Shown one piece after another: positions 1 to 10,011 of a stretch of 64,000 nt of DNA (the stretch's first letter is position 1; each line of letters begins with the position of its first letter). The notes under the pieces are model-generated. The model searched no databases. It was not told the origin of the DNA and saw nothing but the letters and a program-made list of their open reading frames with translations. This DNA is from Trichomonas vaginalis G3. Its lineage: Eukaryota; Parabasalia; Trichomonadida; Trichomonadidae. The translations under genes and the position numbers were made by a program. The stretch spans positions 496,001 through 560,000 of the forward strand of contig NC_067205.1 in NCBI RefSeq assembly GCF_026262505.1, given 5' to 3'.

Positions 1-3000
1 TCTTCTTTGCTTTCATGATGTAATCAATCAAGTTTTGAGGTAATGTGATGGCATTTCCTTCAGTAGTTCTTCTGAGGTATTGGAGAACATGCAAATACAT
101 CGAGTTCTGTGAATAATACAAGAGTTGTGAAATGAATTTCACATTTGTCAAATTTTGTCCGTTAATTTCTAATAAAAGTAATCCACCAAATGTTGATTGA
201 TTTCCAACGGCATTTGACATCTTTATGAAGTCATCAGCACCGCTTTCATCACCTTGAACACGATGGCAGACAATGGAAACCAATGCAAGAATCCAAACTT
301 GGCAAGTGTTGTCAAATTCTGGTTTTTCATCCAACAAAAAGTGACGAATTTCAGCATGAGCAGTTTTAATTAGAGCTTTTTCTTTCCTGTCGTTTAGACA
401 TGCTGCCAAGAGATGGAGTGCTATTGGTCTCTTCTTTCTAGAGTTCCTTGTAATGTCCAAAATATGGCGGATTATTGCTGTGACCTTCGATTTCATCAAT
501 GGGAAAATCCAAAACAGATTTTTGAGTTGTGTTGATGACCATTTTTCAATTGGTTCTAGTTTACTGTTGAAATATTGAGGATCAAACTTGATTAATGCAG
601 TGGCATTCCTTCTTGTTGATCTCGTTGAATTGATTACGAACTCAACGAAATCATCAGAAGTGATGCTTTTGATGTAATCAAGAGCGAAATCAGGCAAACT
701 ATTGATTGTTTGGTATTTCATTGATAAAATGGCCAAAATCATGTACAAATATCTGCTGTTCTCGAAGATCTTGTTAGTTAAAAGCTTTTCAACAGGGTAA
801 TAGTACTTGTTGAATGTCATCACTCTGAGGACAGCCAAAACAGCTCTTCCATCTTTCTTTCTCAAAGCGAATTCAAGGAATTTTTCAAGTAAATTATTCG
901 GTAACAAAGCTCTTGAATAATTACAAGTGTGGACAATAATTGGAAGAGAAAGAACATAATCAGGGATTTCTAGTTTAAGAGCTATAAACGGTGTCAATGT
1001 TGGAAGGTATTTTCTGACATCAGAACTGTCAGGAATTGTCAAAGAATTGAATTCTTTTTCGTCAAAAGCGAAATCTTGGCTTTCGTCAATTGACATGTCT
1101 TCGCTTTCTTCTACATCGATTTGAGCTCTTTTAACTGTATCCAAAGCTTCGGGATGCTCATTGATAATTGGCATGTTTACAGGTGTATCATTATTATTTT
1201 CCAATTGCGTTCTAATGAGATATCTTTCGTTTTCTATACAGATTTTTTCAGCTTGCAAATCACTGATCAAATAATCGTATTTTTTGAGGAAATTTCTGAC
1301 AGTTCTTATTGTGACGAAATCCAAATCTTTCATGGCCAAAATGAACTTCCTGATATCTCTTGCGATATCATCGACTTCGACAAAGTCATCGAGATTCATT
1401 TCCAATCGTTTAGAAGCCATTTCAATGACAGTAATAATTCCAAGTTTCTGACGCTTTGTTCTCACGTATTTTATGCACTCTTTTATGAACTCTTCGAATG
1501 CAATTTTGTCGGCGGACTGGTTATCAAGTAAAACAGTTGCCAATCTAATGCACTCATCAGTGAAAAGTGGACATAAAATAGTGGCAAAATTCGTCAAAAG
1601 TACCAAGTCACTTTTATCTACAGGCATTTCACCCCATTGCACTTTTGACAAGAAAATAAGAGCTGTCAGAGAAGTAGACATAACTTGTCTGTGTCCATGT
1701 TCTGGGTGCTGTGTAATATCACTGTCAACTTTCCTTAGCGGAATGTCATTCTTTATAATTGCCTTAGAAAGAGGACTTGTCAAAGGAAATTCCATTTTGT
1801 AGCCTGTGAATTGTTCGTATTGTGAAACAATGACACCTAACGCGTATCTAGTGAAATACATCGTGTTCTCGATATTCTTCATGTTGCTCGAGAAAACAGC
1901 AAGGATATAGAAAATTCCTTCTAAAACCTTTGGACTGAAATTGAATATACTCATCGCTTCACTAACCATCGTTGCAATGTGCATGAAAGATAATGTCCAG
2001 CCGCCTGTCATTACGTAAAATGTTTTTGCCAAAAATGAAACACGCCTCTCGAAATCGAATTCATTGAAAATGTCAAGTTTTCTTATGAACTTGTCAATGA
2101 AAATCTTAAATTGGTCGAAAGGCAATGTGTTCTTAATTTTCAAAACCGTTTGGCAGCCGGTTATGTGAAGTTTGTCAGTTTGTGACATAACAGCGTCTTC
2201 AATGATTTTGAAGGCTTTTTCTGTCATGTCCTTTGACATTCTCGTGAAATCGAGTTGGCCAATCAGTTTCAATGTCCAAAGTGAGTGAATCCAGTTGTTT
2301 GAAACAATTGAAAAGGCTTTGAAGAGCAAACGATTCAGTTCTTCTGAAGGAAGCTTTCTGGCAACATCTCCAAGTGTTCTTAATGCATCACTGTAGTTTG
2401 GATCATTGTCATCGAGAGTATTTCCAACTAATGAAACTAATTCTGGTGTAAAGATGAGATTTGCTGAGAAATACTCCATTAATGGAACAATTAAATTCTT
2501 TGGACATTCGAATTTTCCGAAATCTAAGTTTACTTCATGTGGATTTTGTGCTGAAACTTGTTTTTCTTCAACTTGGCCGAGTAAAGGTGATGCTTCGACT
2601 TCTTCTTCAGGCTTTTCTTGAGGAATACTTGGTGTGAAAGTAAATAACTCGCGAATTATTTCTGGTTTAATTGGTAATTTTAATAATGATGAAATTACTT
2701 TCGAATTTTGGACCATTTCGCGGGTAATTAGCTTTTCTATGTCATCTAGATTGAGTTGTTCACTGCGTATGAAAAGACTTAAGGTTACACATGACATTTC
2801 GTAATCTAAATTTGTAGATTCGGGATTTGTAATAATTTCCATTAATTGAGTTTTGTATTCGTCAAGAAGGCTATGTGGAAATGTTGGAGCCTTGTTTGAA
2901 AAGAATTGACCGATATATTGTGGTGGAGTTTCATCTTTTATGATATTAATGAATTCTTCTGGCTCCTCTTCAGTAAGTATAGATATTGCCGCAGCATAAT

Positions 3001-3532
3001 GCCTATTTGATGGTGTAAATGTAAATAATTGAACAAAATATTCTGCAAGATTTTGTAAAAATACAATTGGAAGCTTTTTCATGTATTTGACTAAGTTTGG
3101 TATTCTATCTGTATCTTCGAACTTAAACAAGTGCATAAATGGTGTACTATTAAGAATTTCGCCAAAATCGACTGAACTATAAAACTTAGAAAGGAAGCAA
3201 ACGCCGGATAGTTGAAGAACAAGGCCTGATGTGAGGAAGGAAATTTCCCTTATAACACGTTCAGTTAATGTTTTGTATTCAAATGGAGCTAATCTAATAA
3301 ATAAATCTCCATAAGCAGCTGCAGCAGCAAACTTAATCTGAGATGATCCAATTTCCCAGATTTCAGGAAGAGCTTTCACAAGAAAGTCGAGTAAATAATT
3401 TTTATTTTCTTCATCTAATTGTTCATAATACTTTGCAGTTACGGAATTTCGTAAGTTATTCAAATCCGTTACAACTTTTTGTGCATTTTTAATGTTTAAA
3501 TTAGGTGCACATAGTTGATAAATGGACTCCAT
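1..3532 (-). CDS. Large helical-repeat (HEAT/ARM-like) protein, C-terminus cut by window edge
   Basis: An uninterrupted minus-strand frame runs from an ATG at 3532 off the left edge, giving at least 1,177 codons. I translated it by eye and saw no stop. The product is almost wholly alpha-helical by composition, made of repeated blocks of leucine/isoleucine-rich helices. An acidic, proline-rich linker of about 30 residues lies roughly 300 residues in, and a second acidic stretch lies two thirds along. No catalytic motif, signal peptide or membrane segment is visible. HEAT/ARM-type solenoids are typical of scaffolds, nuclear transport factors and the N-terminal parts of PI3K-related kinases. The missing C-terminus would decide among these. 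I do not recognise the family. No clear TCAYW initiator precedes the ATG; a T-rich run does. Confidence 0.8.
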   Translation of the reverse strand, partial: MESIYQLCAPNLNIKNAQKVVTDLNNLRNSVTAKYYEQLDEENKNYLLDFLVKALPEIWEIGSSQIKFAAAAAYGDLFIRLAPFEYKTLTERVIREISFLTSGLVLQLSGVCFLSKFYSSVDFGEILNSTPFMHLFKFEDTDRIPNLVKYMKKLPIVFLQNLAEYFVQLFTFTPSNRHYAAAISILTEEEPEEFINIIKDETPPQYIGQFFSNKAPTFPHSLLDEYKTQLMEIITNPESTNLDYEMSCVTLSLFIRSEQLNLDDIEKLITREMVQNSKVISSLLKLPIKPEIIRELFTFTPSIPQEKPEEEVEASPLLGQVEEKQVSAQNPHEVNLDFGKFECPKNLIVPLMEYFSANLIFTPELVSLVGNTLDDNDPNYSDALRTLGDVARKLPSEELNRLLFKAFSIVSNNWIHSLWTLKLIGQLDFTRMSKDMTEKAFKIIEDAVMSQTDKLHITGCQTVLKIKNTLPFDQFKIFIDKFIRKLDIFNEFDFERRVSFLAKTFYVMTGGWTLSFMHIATMVSEAMSIFNFSPKVLEGIFYILAVFSSNMKNIENTMYFTRYALGVIVSQYEQFTGYKMEFPLTSPLSKAIIKNDIPLRKVDSDITQHPEHGHRQVMSTSLTALIFLSKVQWGEMPVDKSDLVLLTNFATILCPLFTDECIRLATVLLDNQSADKIAFEEFIKECIKYVRTKRQKLGIITVIEMASKRLEMNLDDFVEVDDIARDIRKFILAMKDLDFVTIRTVRNFLKKYDYLISDLQAEKICIENERYLIRTQLENNNDTPVNMPIINEHPEALDTVKRAQIDVEESEDMSIDESQDFAFDEKEFNSLTIPDSSDVRKYLPTLTPFIALKLEIPDYVLSLPIIVHTCNYSRALLPNNLLEKFLEFALRKKDGRAVLAVLRVMTFNKYYYPVEKLLTNKIFENSRYLYMILAILSMKYQTINSLPDFALDYIKSITSDDFVEFVINSTRSTRRNATALIKFDPQYFNSKLEPIEKWSSTQLKNLFWIFPLMKSKVTAIIRHILDITRNSRKKRPIALHLLAACLNDRKEKALIKTAHAEIRHFLLDEKPEFDNTCQVWILALVSIVCHRVQGDESGADDFIKMSNAVGNQSTFGGLLLLEINGQNLTNVKFISQLLYYSQNSMYLHVLQYLRRTTEGNAITLPQNLIDYIMKAKK

Positions 3533-3784
3533 GTCAAAAAAAAAGTTGTAAAAAAAATTTCACTTTCTCAAAAATCGGTAATACCACGATAGAAATAATT
3601 TTGTAGCATTTCACTGATATTTCGATTTTTTCTTATTAAAATCAAAGAGAAAAAGGTAATCGATTCTAATTTCGATCTAGTTCTTTTACCGATGAGCTCA
3701 CTACATCATAAATGAGTTGTATGATTCGTGAGCAACTTCTAATCTTAAGTTTTTTTGACAGATTTTAATTACGCCACTTGCATT

Positions 3785-3949
3785 ATGAAATATGTTTCCG
3801 ATTCATGTGTAAATTTCAGATTGAAGCGAAATAAAATTGCTCATGGTTTGCTCCAAAGAAACCAGATTCAAAAAGAAGAAAATCGATATCTTCAAAGTAA
3901 TGAAGAAAAAGAGAGATTGTTAAACAGAGTTAAGATTTACATAAAATAA
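3785..3949 (+). CDS. Small basic coiled-coil ORF, possible gene
   Basis: A 54-codon frame starts at ATG 3785 and ends just before the convergent Myb gene. The second half is rich in Arg, Lys, Glu, Gln and Asn with heptad-like leucine spacing, as in a short coiled coil. The frame is open further upstream but without another ATG. The composition looks more like coding DNA than random AT-rich sequence. However, the frame is short, has no recognised domain and has no initiator close to its ATG. It lies in the 430-bp gap between the large solenoid gene and the Myb gene. It could be a real small protein or chance. Confidence 0.3.
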   Translation: MKYVSDSCVNFRLKRNKIAHGLLQRNQIQKEENRYLQSNEEKERLLNRVKIYIK

Positions 3950-3964
3950 GCGGTTATAAACAGT

Positions 3965-4969
3965 TTAGATCTTGAATTCGGTTGGTTTTGGATTAAGAGC
4001 ATCGTTCGAATCGAGAGAGAATGGAAGTGGTGATTTGAGAAGAGCACCTTTCATGTCACTGTTACTTCCTGGTGACCAAAGTGGGTAAAATGGACTATCC
4101 TTCATAAGTATCGGTGACATCTGCATAAATGGTGAGAAAAGTAAAGGTGTTTGTATTCCAGCAGGGCTTGGAAGTGAAAGTTCTACGTTGCTTAAGTCTG
4201 GTTTTGGCATTTCTGATTGGGATACCTTTTCTTTCTTTTCTTCCTTTTCGATTATCTTTGGCTCATCTTTCTCTGGTTCTTCCGGAGCTAGTACAACTAT
4301 TTCCGTTTGAGCGCCAGAAATACTGATCTCTCCTTTCGATTCTGTTGTTGGAGCTACATCTGGAGCATTAGAAGCTCTCTTTGGCTTCCTTCCACGTTTA
4401 TGTACTGGGGCTTGGCCAAGAGCTATTCTTTCCAGTTTCCTCTTTAATGAAGAGTTCCATCTGTTCTTTACAGAGTTATCAGTACGACCTGGAAGTAATG
4501 TAGCAATTTTTGCCCATTTGTTACCCCACTTCTTTTGATGCTCAATTAAAATTCTGTCCTCTTCTTCTGTCCATGGTTGGTGATTAAGATCGGGGGATAA
4601 GTTATTAACCCATCTTTCACGGCATTGCTTTCCGAGACGGCCAGGAAGTGTAGCAGCAAGGGAAGACCAATTTCTAGGGCCATGTTCTTGGACCCATTTG
4701 GTGATGATCTCGTCTTCCTCGGAAGTCCAGCTTCCCTTAATAAGCTCTGGATTCAAGACTTTATTCCAGCGATCCATAACCTGTTGTTGTGTCTTTTCTG
4801 GGAAGCTCATGGCTAATACATCTGGTGGAATGTTAGGTTCTTCATCCATCAGCTTTGTAAGTAAGTTATCTTCAGCTTCTGTCCAAGAAGTCTGGGAGGT
4901 CTTGATTGAGACACGTGTGCGAGCTCTAGTAGGGGCATGAGAAGACAACTGGAGGGAAGATCGTTTCAT
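3965..4969 (-). CDS. R1R2R3 Myb DNA-binding protein
   Basis: The 334-residue product has three tandem Myb repeats at about residues 28-73, 79-126 and 131-178. Each begins with the hallmark (S/P)WT-x-x-EDx pattern and keeps the spaced tryptophans, with R/K-rich third helices such as GKQCRERW and DNSVKNRW. R2 and R3 are canonical; R1 is more diverged. A basic patch after R3 (KRGRKPKR) is a likely nuclear localisation signal. The C-terminal half is acidic and proline/serine-rich with no fold visible, as in a regulatory tail. In Trichomonas, Myb proteins bind sites with an AACG core and control genes such as the hydrogenosomal and adhesin genes; the target of this one is unknown. A long inverted repeat containing AACGG lies 50-90 bp upstream, so autoregulation is possible. 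Confidence 0.93.
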   Translation of the reverse strand: MKRSSLQLSSHAPTRARTRVSIKTSQTSWTEAEDNLLTKLMDEEPNIPPDVLAMSFPEKTQQQVMDRWNKVLNPELIKGSWTSEEDEIITKWVQEHGPRNWSSLAATLPGRLGKQCRERWVNNLSPDLNHQPWTEEEDRILIEHQKKWGNKWAKIATLLPGRTDNSVKNRWNSSLKRKLERIALGQAPVHKRGRKPKRASNAPDVAPTTESKGEISISGAQTEIVVLAPEEPEKDEPKIIEKEEKKEKVSQSEMPKPDLSNVELSLPSPAGIQTPLLFSPFMQMSPILMKDSPFYPLWSPGSNSDMKGALLKSPLPFSLDSNDALNPKPTEFKI

Positions 4970-4980
4970 TTGGCGCCTTT
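4969..4980. promoter_or_regulatory. GGCGCC (E2F-like) palindrome at the Myb start
   Basis: The palindrome GGCGCC, flanked by AAA and TTT, directly abuts the Myb ATG on its 5' side. TTTGGCGC matches the E2F/DP core TTTSSCGC. GC-rich words are rare in this AT-rich spacer. E2F binding is an inference. Confidence 0.4.
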
Positions 4981-5018
4981 ATCGAATTTTAATTTCGTCA
5001 CTTTTAATTCAATTTTTG

Positions 5019-5058
5019 GGTGACCGTTTACTTATGTGATTTGAAAAAAACGGTCACC
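5019..5058. promoter_or_regulatory. Perfect 11-bp inverted repeat upstream of the Myb gene
   Basis: GGTGACCGTTT at 5019-5029 is repeated in inverted form at 5048-5058, separated by 18 bp. Each arm contains AAACGG, close to the YAACGG core bound by Myb proteins. The repeat lies 50-89 bp 5' of the Myb start. The arms look like paired operator sites, possibly for Myb autoregulation. Confidence 0.6.
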
Positions 5059-5744
5059 TCTTATTGATTTTCCACTTTACAAATGCTCATTTCTCATTGA
5101 AATTCTCGATGATGTTTAATGAAAATGTAACTCAATTTCGTCAATATATTTTCACAGTATGGAGATTGAAATCCAGATTCCATTTTTATAATTAGAGGAA
5201 CGAAGAGTTTGGCAATATAGTATATATATTATGGTTGCACATAAATTGAAGGATGCTTTTTTATTAAAAAATCTTGCAATAATAAGAAGCTTTATCGATA
5301 TACCGTATGAGATCAATACCATAACTCAGCAATAAAACTCCTATGTCATGAATTTGCTGCCATTAAAAGAAAAGAATGTTTTTTCGAAGATTTATCAAAG
5401 ACCAAATATTGAAACGAGTTTAACAAAGAAATGAGTTGATGTTCAGTTTTTCTATAGATTTTGTTATATGAAAAAGAGTTGTAGAATCAGAATTCCCTCA
5501 AAGAATCAAATCGATAAAAAAATTCCAACTCAAACAAAATCAAATTATTCTAAGATGAATTTGGTGAACGTTTTATTGATTTGACTTTAATCAACGTCCC
5601 TTTCCATTCAATCAAAAGAGGTTTTTTTGACTTTCTATGATAAAAAGTACATAAATATACGAGTAGCTAATAGTTTATACGATAAAGTAATTATTCAATT
5701 TTTGAAAAATTGAGGAAGTCTAAAGTGGACTTAAAATGGCAAAA
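5059..5744. other. AT-rich intergenic region
   Basis: Low-complexity AT-rich spacer between the divergent Myb and HMG-box genes. I see no ORF with coding character and no RNA gene. Regulatory palindromes occur only at its two ends. Confidence 0.6.
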
Positions 5745-5755
5745 GCCCGCCAAAA
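5745..5755 (-). promoter_or_regulatory. E2F-like site upstream of the HMG-box gene
   Basis: On the minus strand this reads TTTTGGCGGGC, matching the E2F core TTTSSCGS. It lies about 150 bp upstream of the HMG-box ATG and about 80 bp from a stronger GC palindrome. Factor assignment is inferred from the motif alone. Confidence 0.4.
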
Positions 5756-5831
5756 GTAAAATTTTGAATATTCAATTCAAATCAAATGATTTTTGTTAAA
5801 TTGCATTCCTCTATGAATTACAAGCATATTT

Positions 5832-5867
5832 ATTTTCCCCGCCAAAGTCCAAAATGGCGGGGAAAAT
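5832..5867. promoter_or_regulatory. 13-bp perfect inverted repeat, E2F-like, upstream of HMG-box gene
   Basis: ATTTTCCCCGCCA at 5832-5844 is mirrored exactly by TGGCGGGGAAAAT at 5855-5867, with a 10-bp spacer. It sits 37 bp before the HMG-box ATG. The halves resemble E2F sites (TTTCCCGCC). Placement and perfection suggest a real dimer-binding control element. Confidence 0.6.
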
Positions 5868-5903
5868 TGAAAACTCAAGGCGGTTTTTTCCATTTCAATT
5901 TTT

Positions 5904-6542
5904 ATGGAAGGCACCAATGCAATGTACGGCGCACCGGCAAACCAGTGGCCGATGAATCCCATGCCTCCGGCCATGCCGCAACAAGATACTGGTGATGCAC
6001 AAGATATGGACGAAGGCGATAATGCCCATCGCCCACCAAATGCTTTCATATTGTACTCTCAGGCAATGAGATCTCAGGTTCGTCAAGAGAACCCAAGCCT
6101 CTCTAACACAGAAGTTTCAAGACTTCTTGGAAAGATGTGGAAAGAAGTACCAAATGATATCAAGCTCCAATACAAGCAGAAAGCAGCTGCCATGCAAGAA
6201 GACTTCAAGCGCGAGCATCCAGATTACACATATCGTAAAGCTCGTAGGAAACGTGCTCTTAACGAATTGCTTACAAAGTCTTCCACAGCAGGATTCCAGC
6301 CATTCCCAATGGGTGGTTCCTTCCCACAAGATATGAATTCATTCCCACCTGCTAACCAGGGATTCCCAATGTCATTCCCACAGCAAGGAACAGATCCAAA
6401 TGGACAGCAAATGTTCCAGATGCCAGGTATGGCTTCAATGGGTAATATGCCTGCAATCCAGTCTATGACTATGCCAGGAATGCAGCAATTGGGACAGAAT
6501 CAACTCTTTAATCTTCAACCCCACTATCCACCGTCAAAGTGA
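5904..6542 (+). CDS. HMG-box DNA-binding protein
   Basis: The 212-residue product has one HMG box at about residues 42-112. It opens with RPPNAFILYSQ, followed by the conserved tryptophan in GKMWKEV and the basic helix-3 run with YRKARRKR. The RPPNAFIL/MR signature is that of the sequence-specific SOX/MAT branch rather than of HMGB, so it probably bends DNA at specific sites in the nucleus. About 35 N-terminal residues are Met/Pro/Gln-rich. The tail after residue 125 is a low-complexity Met/Pro/Gln/Gly region that could recruit partners. The first ATG is used, a few bases after a CA-rich start region. Two GC-rich E2F-like elements upstream suggest cell-cycle control. The family call is firm; targets are unknown. 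Confidence 0.92.
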   Translation: MEGTNAMYGAPANQWPMNPMPPAMPQQDTGDAQDMDEGDNAHRPPNAFILYSQAMRSQVRQENPSLSNTEVSRLLGKMWKEVPNDIKLQYKQKAAAMQEDFKREHPDYTYRKARRKRALNELLTKSSTAGFQPFPMGGSFPQDMNSFPPANQGFPMSFPQQGTDPNGQQMFQMPGMASMGNMPAIQSMTMPGMQQLGQNQLFNLQPHYPPSK

Positions 6543-7001
6543 GAATTTGTAAGTCCTTTTTAGTACTATGTCATTGCTAATTAAATTATTATAAAATTAA
6601 AAATCTTCTTTTTCATTTCATCCTAACAAGAACCTTGGCAGTAAGAGAAATGATGGATTAATCGCATTTATAGAGATCAAAGTTCCGTAATCAGAAATCG
6701 CAATAACACATTTCAAAACTATCCATTGAAATGAGCAGAAATTTGATTATGTGACTTCATGATGTTCAAATTTGAGTTCAAATACGATGCTAAAATGGAA
6801 CAAATTCTTGTTTTATCAAAAAGCCAAAATATTAATCTAAAAACTTAATAAATTTTAGGAAAATTATATGTAGGTCAAAATAATATAACCTTTATACCAA
6901 TCCAAATTTACGTGTACTACAGAAAGAATAGTAATAACGTTACGTGAAATAGTGGATTACCTCAAGCAAATCATGTTATAACTCAAACGTTAGATAAAAT
7001 T
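6543..7001. other. Intergenic spacer between convergent genes
   Basis: AT-rich spacer between the convergent HMG-box and glycine-rich genes. I see no coding frame, tRNA or repeat in it. Confidence 0.6.
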
Positions 7002-7985
7002 TCAAAATAAAAAGTTTACAATAATAGCTATATGTGAATTGCTAAATCTTTTTCGAAAATTTTTTGAAAACGAAGAAAGCAAAGTTATGATTGCATATCC
7101 ATCGCCAAGATTTTGGCCGCTTGACAGATTTCCGTTAGAAATCTTTATGTTTTTAATTGCATATATTTCTGGTGTTCTATTATCGGAGTAAAAAAAGCCA
7201 GAGCCACCAGATCCAGAAACTCCTCCTTCTTTCCCGCACCCTCCTCCAAAGAGTCCACCTCCGGATCCTCCATGGGCCCCTACTTCATGAAGTATACATC
7301 CACTCCCGAATGAACCATTTATATATCCATTACCTCCAGAGTCTTGGGTTCCTCCTGTGATATCTAATTTACTTCCATTCTCTCCATTTTTCCCACCTCC
7401 TGATCCGCCTTGAGTTGATCTCGCTGTTGTTTCATGAAGCCTTTTTTGAAAAGGATCATCACTAGGATCATCAATTTCATCAGGAGGACCCGTAATAGTA
7501 ACACTCCCTTCTGAAGTAGTTGACACATCGGAATCAACTCCTTGGGCCCCTCCACCGCCAGCAATCAAAAATCGAGTATGGAGGTCATTTTCTGACATTC
7601 TAAAGTCTGTAGCACCACCCCCTGGGCCTGATTTGTATCCTTTTCCCCCACCATTGAATGAAGCTTCACTCGCATCACTATCCGTCCACTTACCTTGGGA
7701 ACCTACAAAGAGATACAAAGGAATTGTTTTTGGAGCAGTGACTTCTGCCCGCCCGTAACCGCCTAATCCTCCTTTTTGGGATTCACTGTCTTGAGAGCCC
7801 TGAGCTCCAAAGACTTCAAATAAATAATGTCCAGGATTGAGTTTGATCTCAAATCCCGAACAATTTTGCTTATCAGAACATGGATAATAAAAGGTTACTG
7901 AAGTTGCATTAAATTTAGTAGTGTCCGAATCAACGAAATTGCTATTTAAAAAAGAATATTCCCCAAAATTAAAGTAGTGCAACAT
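7002..7985 (-). CDS. Glycine-rich (ALK/LTK Gly_rich-like) protein
   Basis: The 327-residue product starts 11 nt after a perfect TCATT initiator. After about 45 residues comes a CxxxxxC pair, then the pattern F-(E/K)IxLxPGxYxFEVxGAxGS. A glycine-rich region follows (about 80-290) with repeats such as GGxGGYG, GPGGGATDFR and LIAGGGGAQG. This arrangement matches the Gly_rich domain (the ALK/LTK-type fold of PGII helices), which is abundant in Trichomonas. The PGGGATDFR and LIAGGGGG words are diagnostic of the family. No N-terminal signal peptide or clear membrane span is seen, only a mildly hydrophobic C-terminus. The molecular role is unknown; surface or adhesive roles are speculation for this family. 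Confidence 0.8.
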   Translation of the reverse strand: MLHYFNFGEYSFLNSNFVDSDTTKFNATSVTFYYPCSDKQNCSGFEIKLNPGHYLFEVFGAQGSQDSESQKGGLGGYGRAEVTAPKTIPLYLFVGSQGKWTDSDASEASFNGGGKGYKSGPGGGATDFRMSENDLHTRFLIAGGGGAQGVDSDVSTTSEGSVTITGPPDEIDDPSDDPFQKRLHETTARSTQGGSGGGKNGENGSKLDITGGTQDSGGNGYINGSFGSGCILHEVGAHGGSGGGLFGGGCGKEGGVSGSGGSGFFYSDNRTPEIYAIKNIKISNGNLSSGQNLGDGYAIITLLSSFSKNFRKRFSNSHIAIIVNFLF

Positions 7986-7993
7986 TTCATACT

Positions 7994-7998
7994 AATGA
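7994..7998 (-). promoter_or_regulatory. Initiator (Inr) TCATT of the glycine-rich gene
   Basis: TCATT on the minus strand fits the Trichomonas core promoter TCA+1Y(A/T). Its A lies 11 nt upstream of the ATG at 7985, within the usual 5-20 nt. Confidence 0.65.
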
Positions 7999-8531
7999 AT
8001 AAAAGGCTATTAGTTCAACAAATTTTATTAAAGCTATTCCAAGATTCACTTTTTAAAATTGGACCTGAAATTTTGAATTATCATTCAAATTTTTAATTTT
8101 AAAATATAATTTAATTATATTTGAGAATGATTTTATTCATAATTTAAGGTTAGTAGGCGATCACTTCAGAATTTTTCAAAAGAAAACGATTATGGCAATT
8201 GTAATATTTTTTTTATGTGTTCGCAAAAGCAGTTTGCGAATACTCAAGTAACAGTTGAAAAACAATTATATATGTTCGAAATGATATATATATTATCTTT
8301 CTGCTCTCCAATTTTATTTATGATGAAATAATTTTAAAAATGTAGCATAATATGATTATTAGATAGATATAAATAGCATCTATTATATATGATGCTCAAT
8401 GCTCTGCGTGACAATTCGGCAAAAATAGATTCATAGTCATAAATCTGATATTCCTCAATATTCTTCAAATCAATTGCTTACAAACACATATTATTTTGAA
8501 TTTAAGAAATGAATATTTTATTGTACAAACA
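7999..8531. other. AT-rich intergenic region
   Basis: Spacer between the glycine-rich gene's promoter and the next gene's 3' end, with short AT microsatellite-like runs. I see nothing coding. Confidence 0.55.
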
Positions 8532-9920
8532 TTACTCTATATAATCGCCGAGTATAAGATTCAAACTATGTGCTGCAATTCCGTTTGTTTCTGGATTAAA
8601 ATCGTTGATATCATCATATTCTTCAATAGCATTCATGATTTCATCGTTATTTAGAATGAATTCAATCCATTCTTCTTTATTGTTTGCTATTGCTTGTTGG
8701 TGAATAACTTGCAAAAATGTAAAGAAAATACCAGCAGATTCACTTATAATCAAGCTGACATTATCTTCAATGAACTCTAACAGCATGCTATCTACATAAG
8801 CTTCGTTTCTCTCGTATCTAGCACTAGCACCTATATTTATCAACAATTTAATTGCAATGCGCTTTGTGTCAAATGAATAATTCTCATTTATGTAACTAAT
8901 CAGATGGCTTGTTATATCATTATCTATTAAGAATTCTGCTACATTTATACCATCTTCAAGTAAAAATGGTAGCATATTATAAACTAATTGTAATATCTTC
9001 TTGATATTTTCTTTCGGTTCTAACAAGAAAGGAAAACTGTATTCTAATAATCTTTTTGTAATTTGTAAGGGGAAATTTTGATAGTCTACGTATCGTATTG
9101 AATAAATAATAACATTAATCGCATCTATATATAGAATATGGTCATATGGTATTGATAATATCTTTTCAATCAATGGTCCGTTCGTATAAATAATTGATCC
9201 TGAATTATTTGAACAATCTGCAAACCATGATAGAGGATTTAATATATCCCATAGTACACGCTCATCGTTCGAGTTTATTGCAATTGAAATTAGCTGTTCA
9301 ATTGTATTTTTATAAATATTCATCGATTCTTCATAATATGCGATCAATTTAAGTAGATCTGTAATTTGGTAAGGTTTAATATGGAGTTCTTGTTGTTGAG
9401 AAAAGAGTTTTAACTCATTTGAAATTTTATTATCTGCATCTTGAGAAGAAATATAAGAAAATACTGTTTTTGATGGTGGGCTCGTATCGTATTCTGCTTT
9501 TAATAGAATTGTAATGACTTTGATCGATGGTTCATCAAATTGTTGCCAAAGCCATTCATAAATCTTATGATCATGTATTAGATATGAAAGAATGCCATCA
9601 TCCATTATAACTTGGTTGATAATTGAGGCCATTTTCATCTTGTCGTCAAAATTTGTATTAAATTCTTTCGATAATAGCTGAACAAGGTTAAAAAATGCAT
9701 CAAAAATTCGAAAATTGATTCTGATACGTCGAAAAAAATCGTAGATTTTGTTCAAATCTTCGCTAATGTTGGCGGAATTTTGAATGTTTTGCATTAACTC
9801 TGCCAAAGATTCAATGGATATTGACACGAACTGTTCATCACTTTGTGAGGAGTTTTCATCTCTTGGTATGATGGAAAATTCGAGATTACCATTGGTCGAT
9901 TTATCTCTCTGAGGAATCAT
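8532..9920 (-). CDS. ARM/HEAT-like helical repeat protein, unknown function
   Basis: The 462-residue product has a polar, disordered first 35 residues, then a continuous alpha-helical solenoid with repeated helix pairs rich in Leu, Ile and Asn. Words such as LIxxxI and LLINIGASA are typical of degenerate armadillo repeats. There is no catalytic motif, signal peptide or membrane segment. Similar short ARM-like proteins form a large expanded set in Trichomonas. A TCATA initiator at 9940-9944 lies 22 nt before the ATG and supports this start. I infer a protein-protein interaction role only; the partner cannot be guessed. Confidence 0.78.
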   Translation of the reverse strand: MIPQRDKSTNGNLEFSIIPRDENSSQSDEQFVSISIESLAELMQNIQNSANISEDLNKIYDFFRRIRINFRIFDAFFNLVQLLSKEFNTNFDDKMKMASIINQVIMDDGILSYLIHDHKIYEWLWQQFDEPSIKVITILLKAEYDTSPPSKTVFSYISSQDADNKISNELKLFSQQQELHIKPYQITDLLKLIAYYEESMNIYKNTIEQLISIAINSNDERVLWDILNPLSWFADCSNNSGSIIYTNGPLIEKILSIPYDHILYIDAINVIIYSIRYVDYQNFPLQITKRLLEYSFPFLLEPKENIKKILQLVYNMLPFLLEDGINVAEFLIDNDITSHLISYINENYSFDTKRIAIKLLINIGASARYERNEAYVDSMLLEFIEDNVSLIISESAGIFFTFLQVIHQQAIANNKEEWIEFILNNDEIMNAIEEYDDINDFNPETNGIAAHSLNLILGDYIE

Positions 9921-10011
9921 TTTTCATTTTTGAGTCATTTATGAGGGAAATTTGAATCCACTATTAACAGATAGTAGATTGCATTAATTAGGCTCCTCTG
10001 ATAAATATGAT

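Noticed and set aside
1121-1802. Plus-strand frames of 136 and 109 codons
   Set aside because: They are antisense shadows of the large minus-strand gene at 1-3532.
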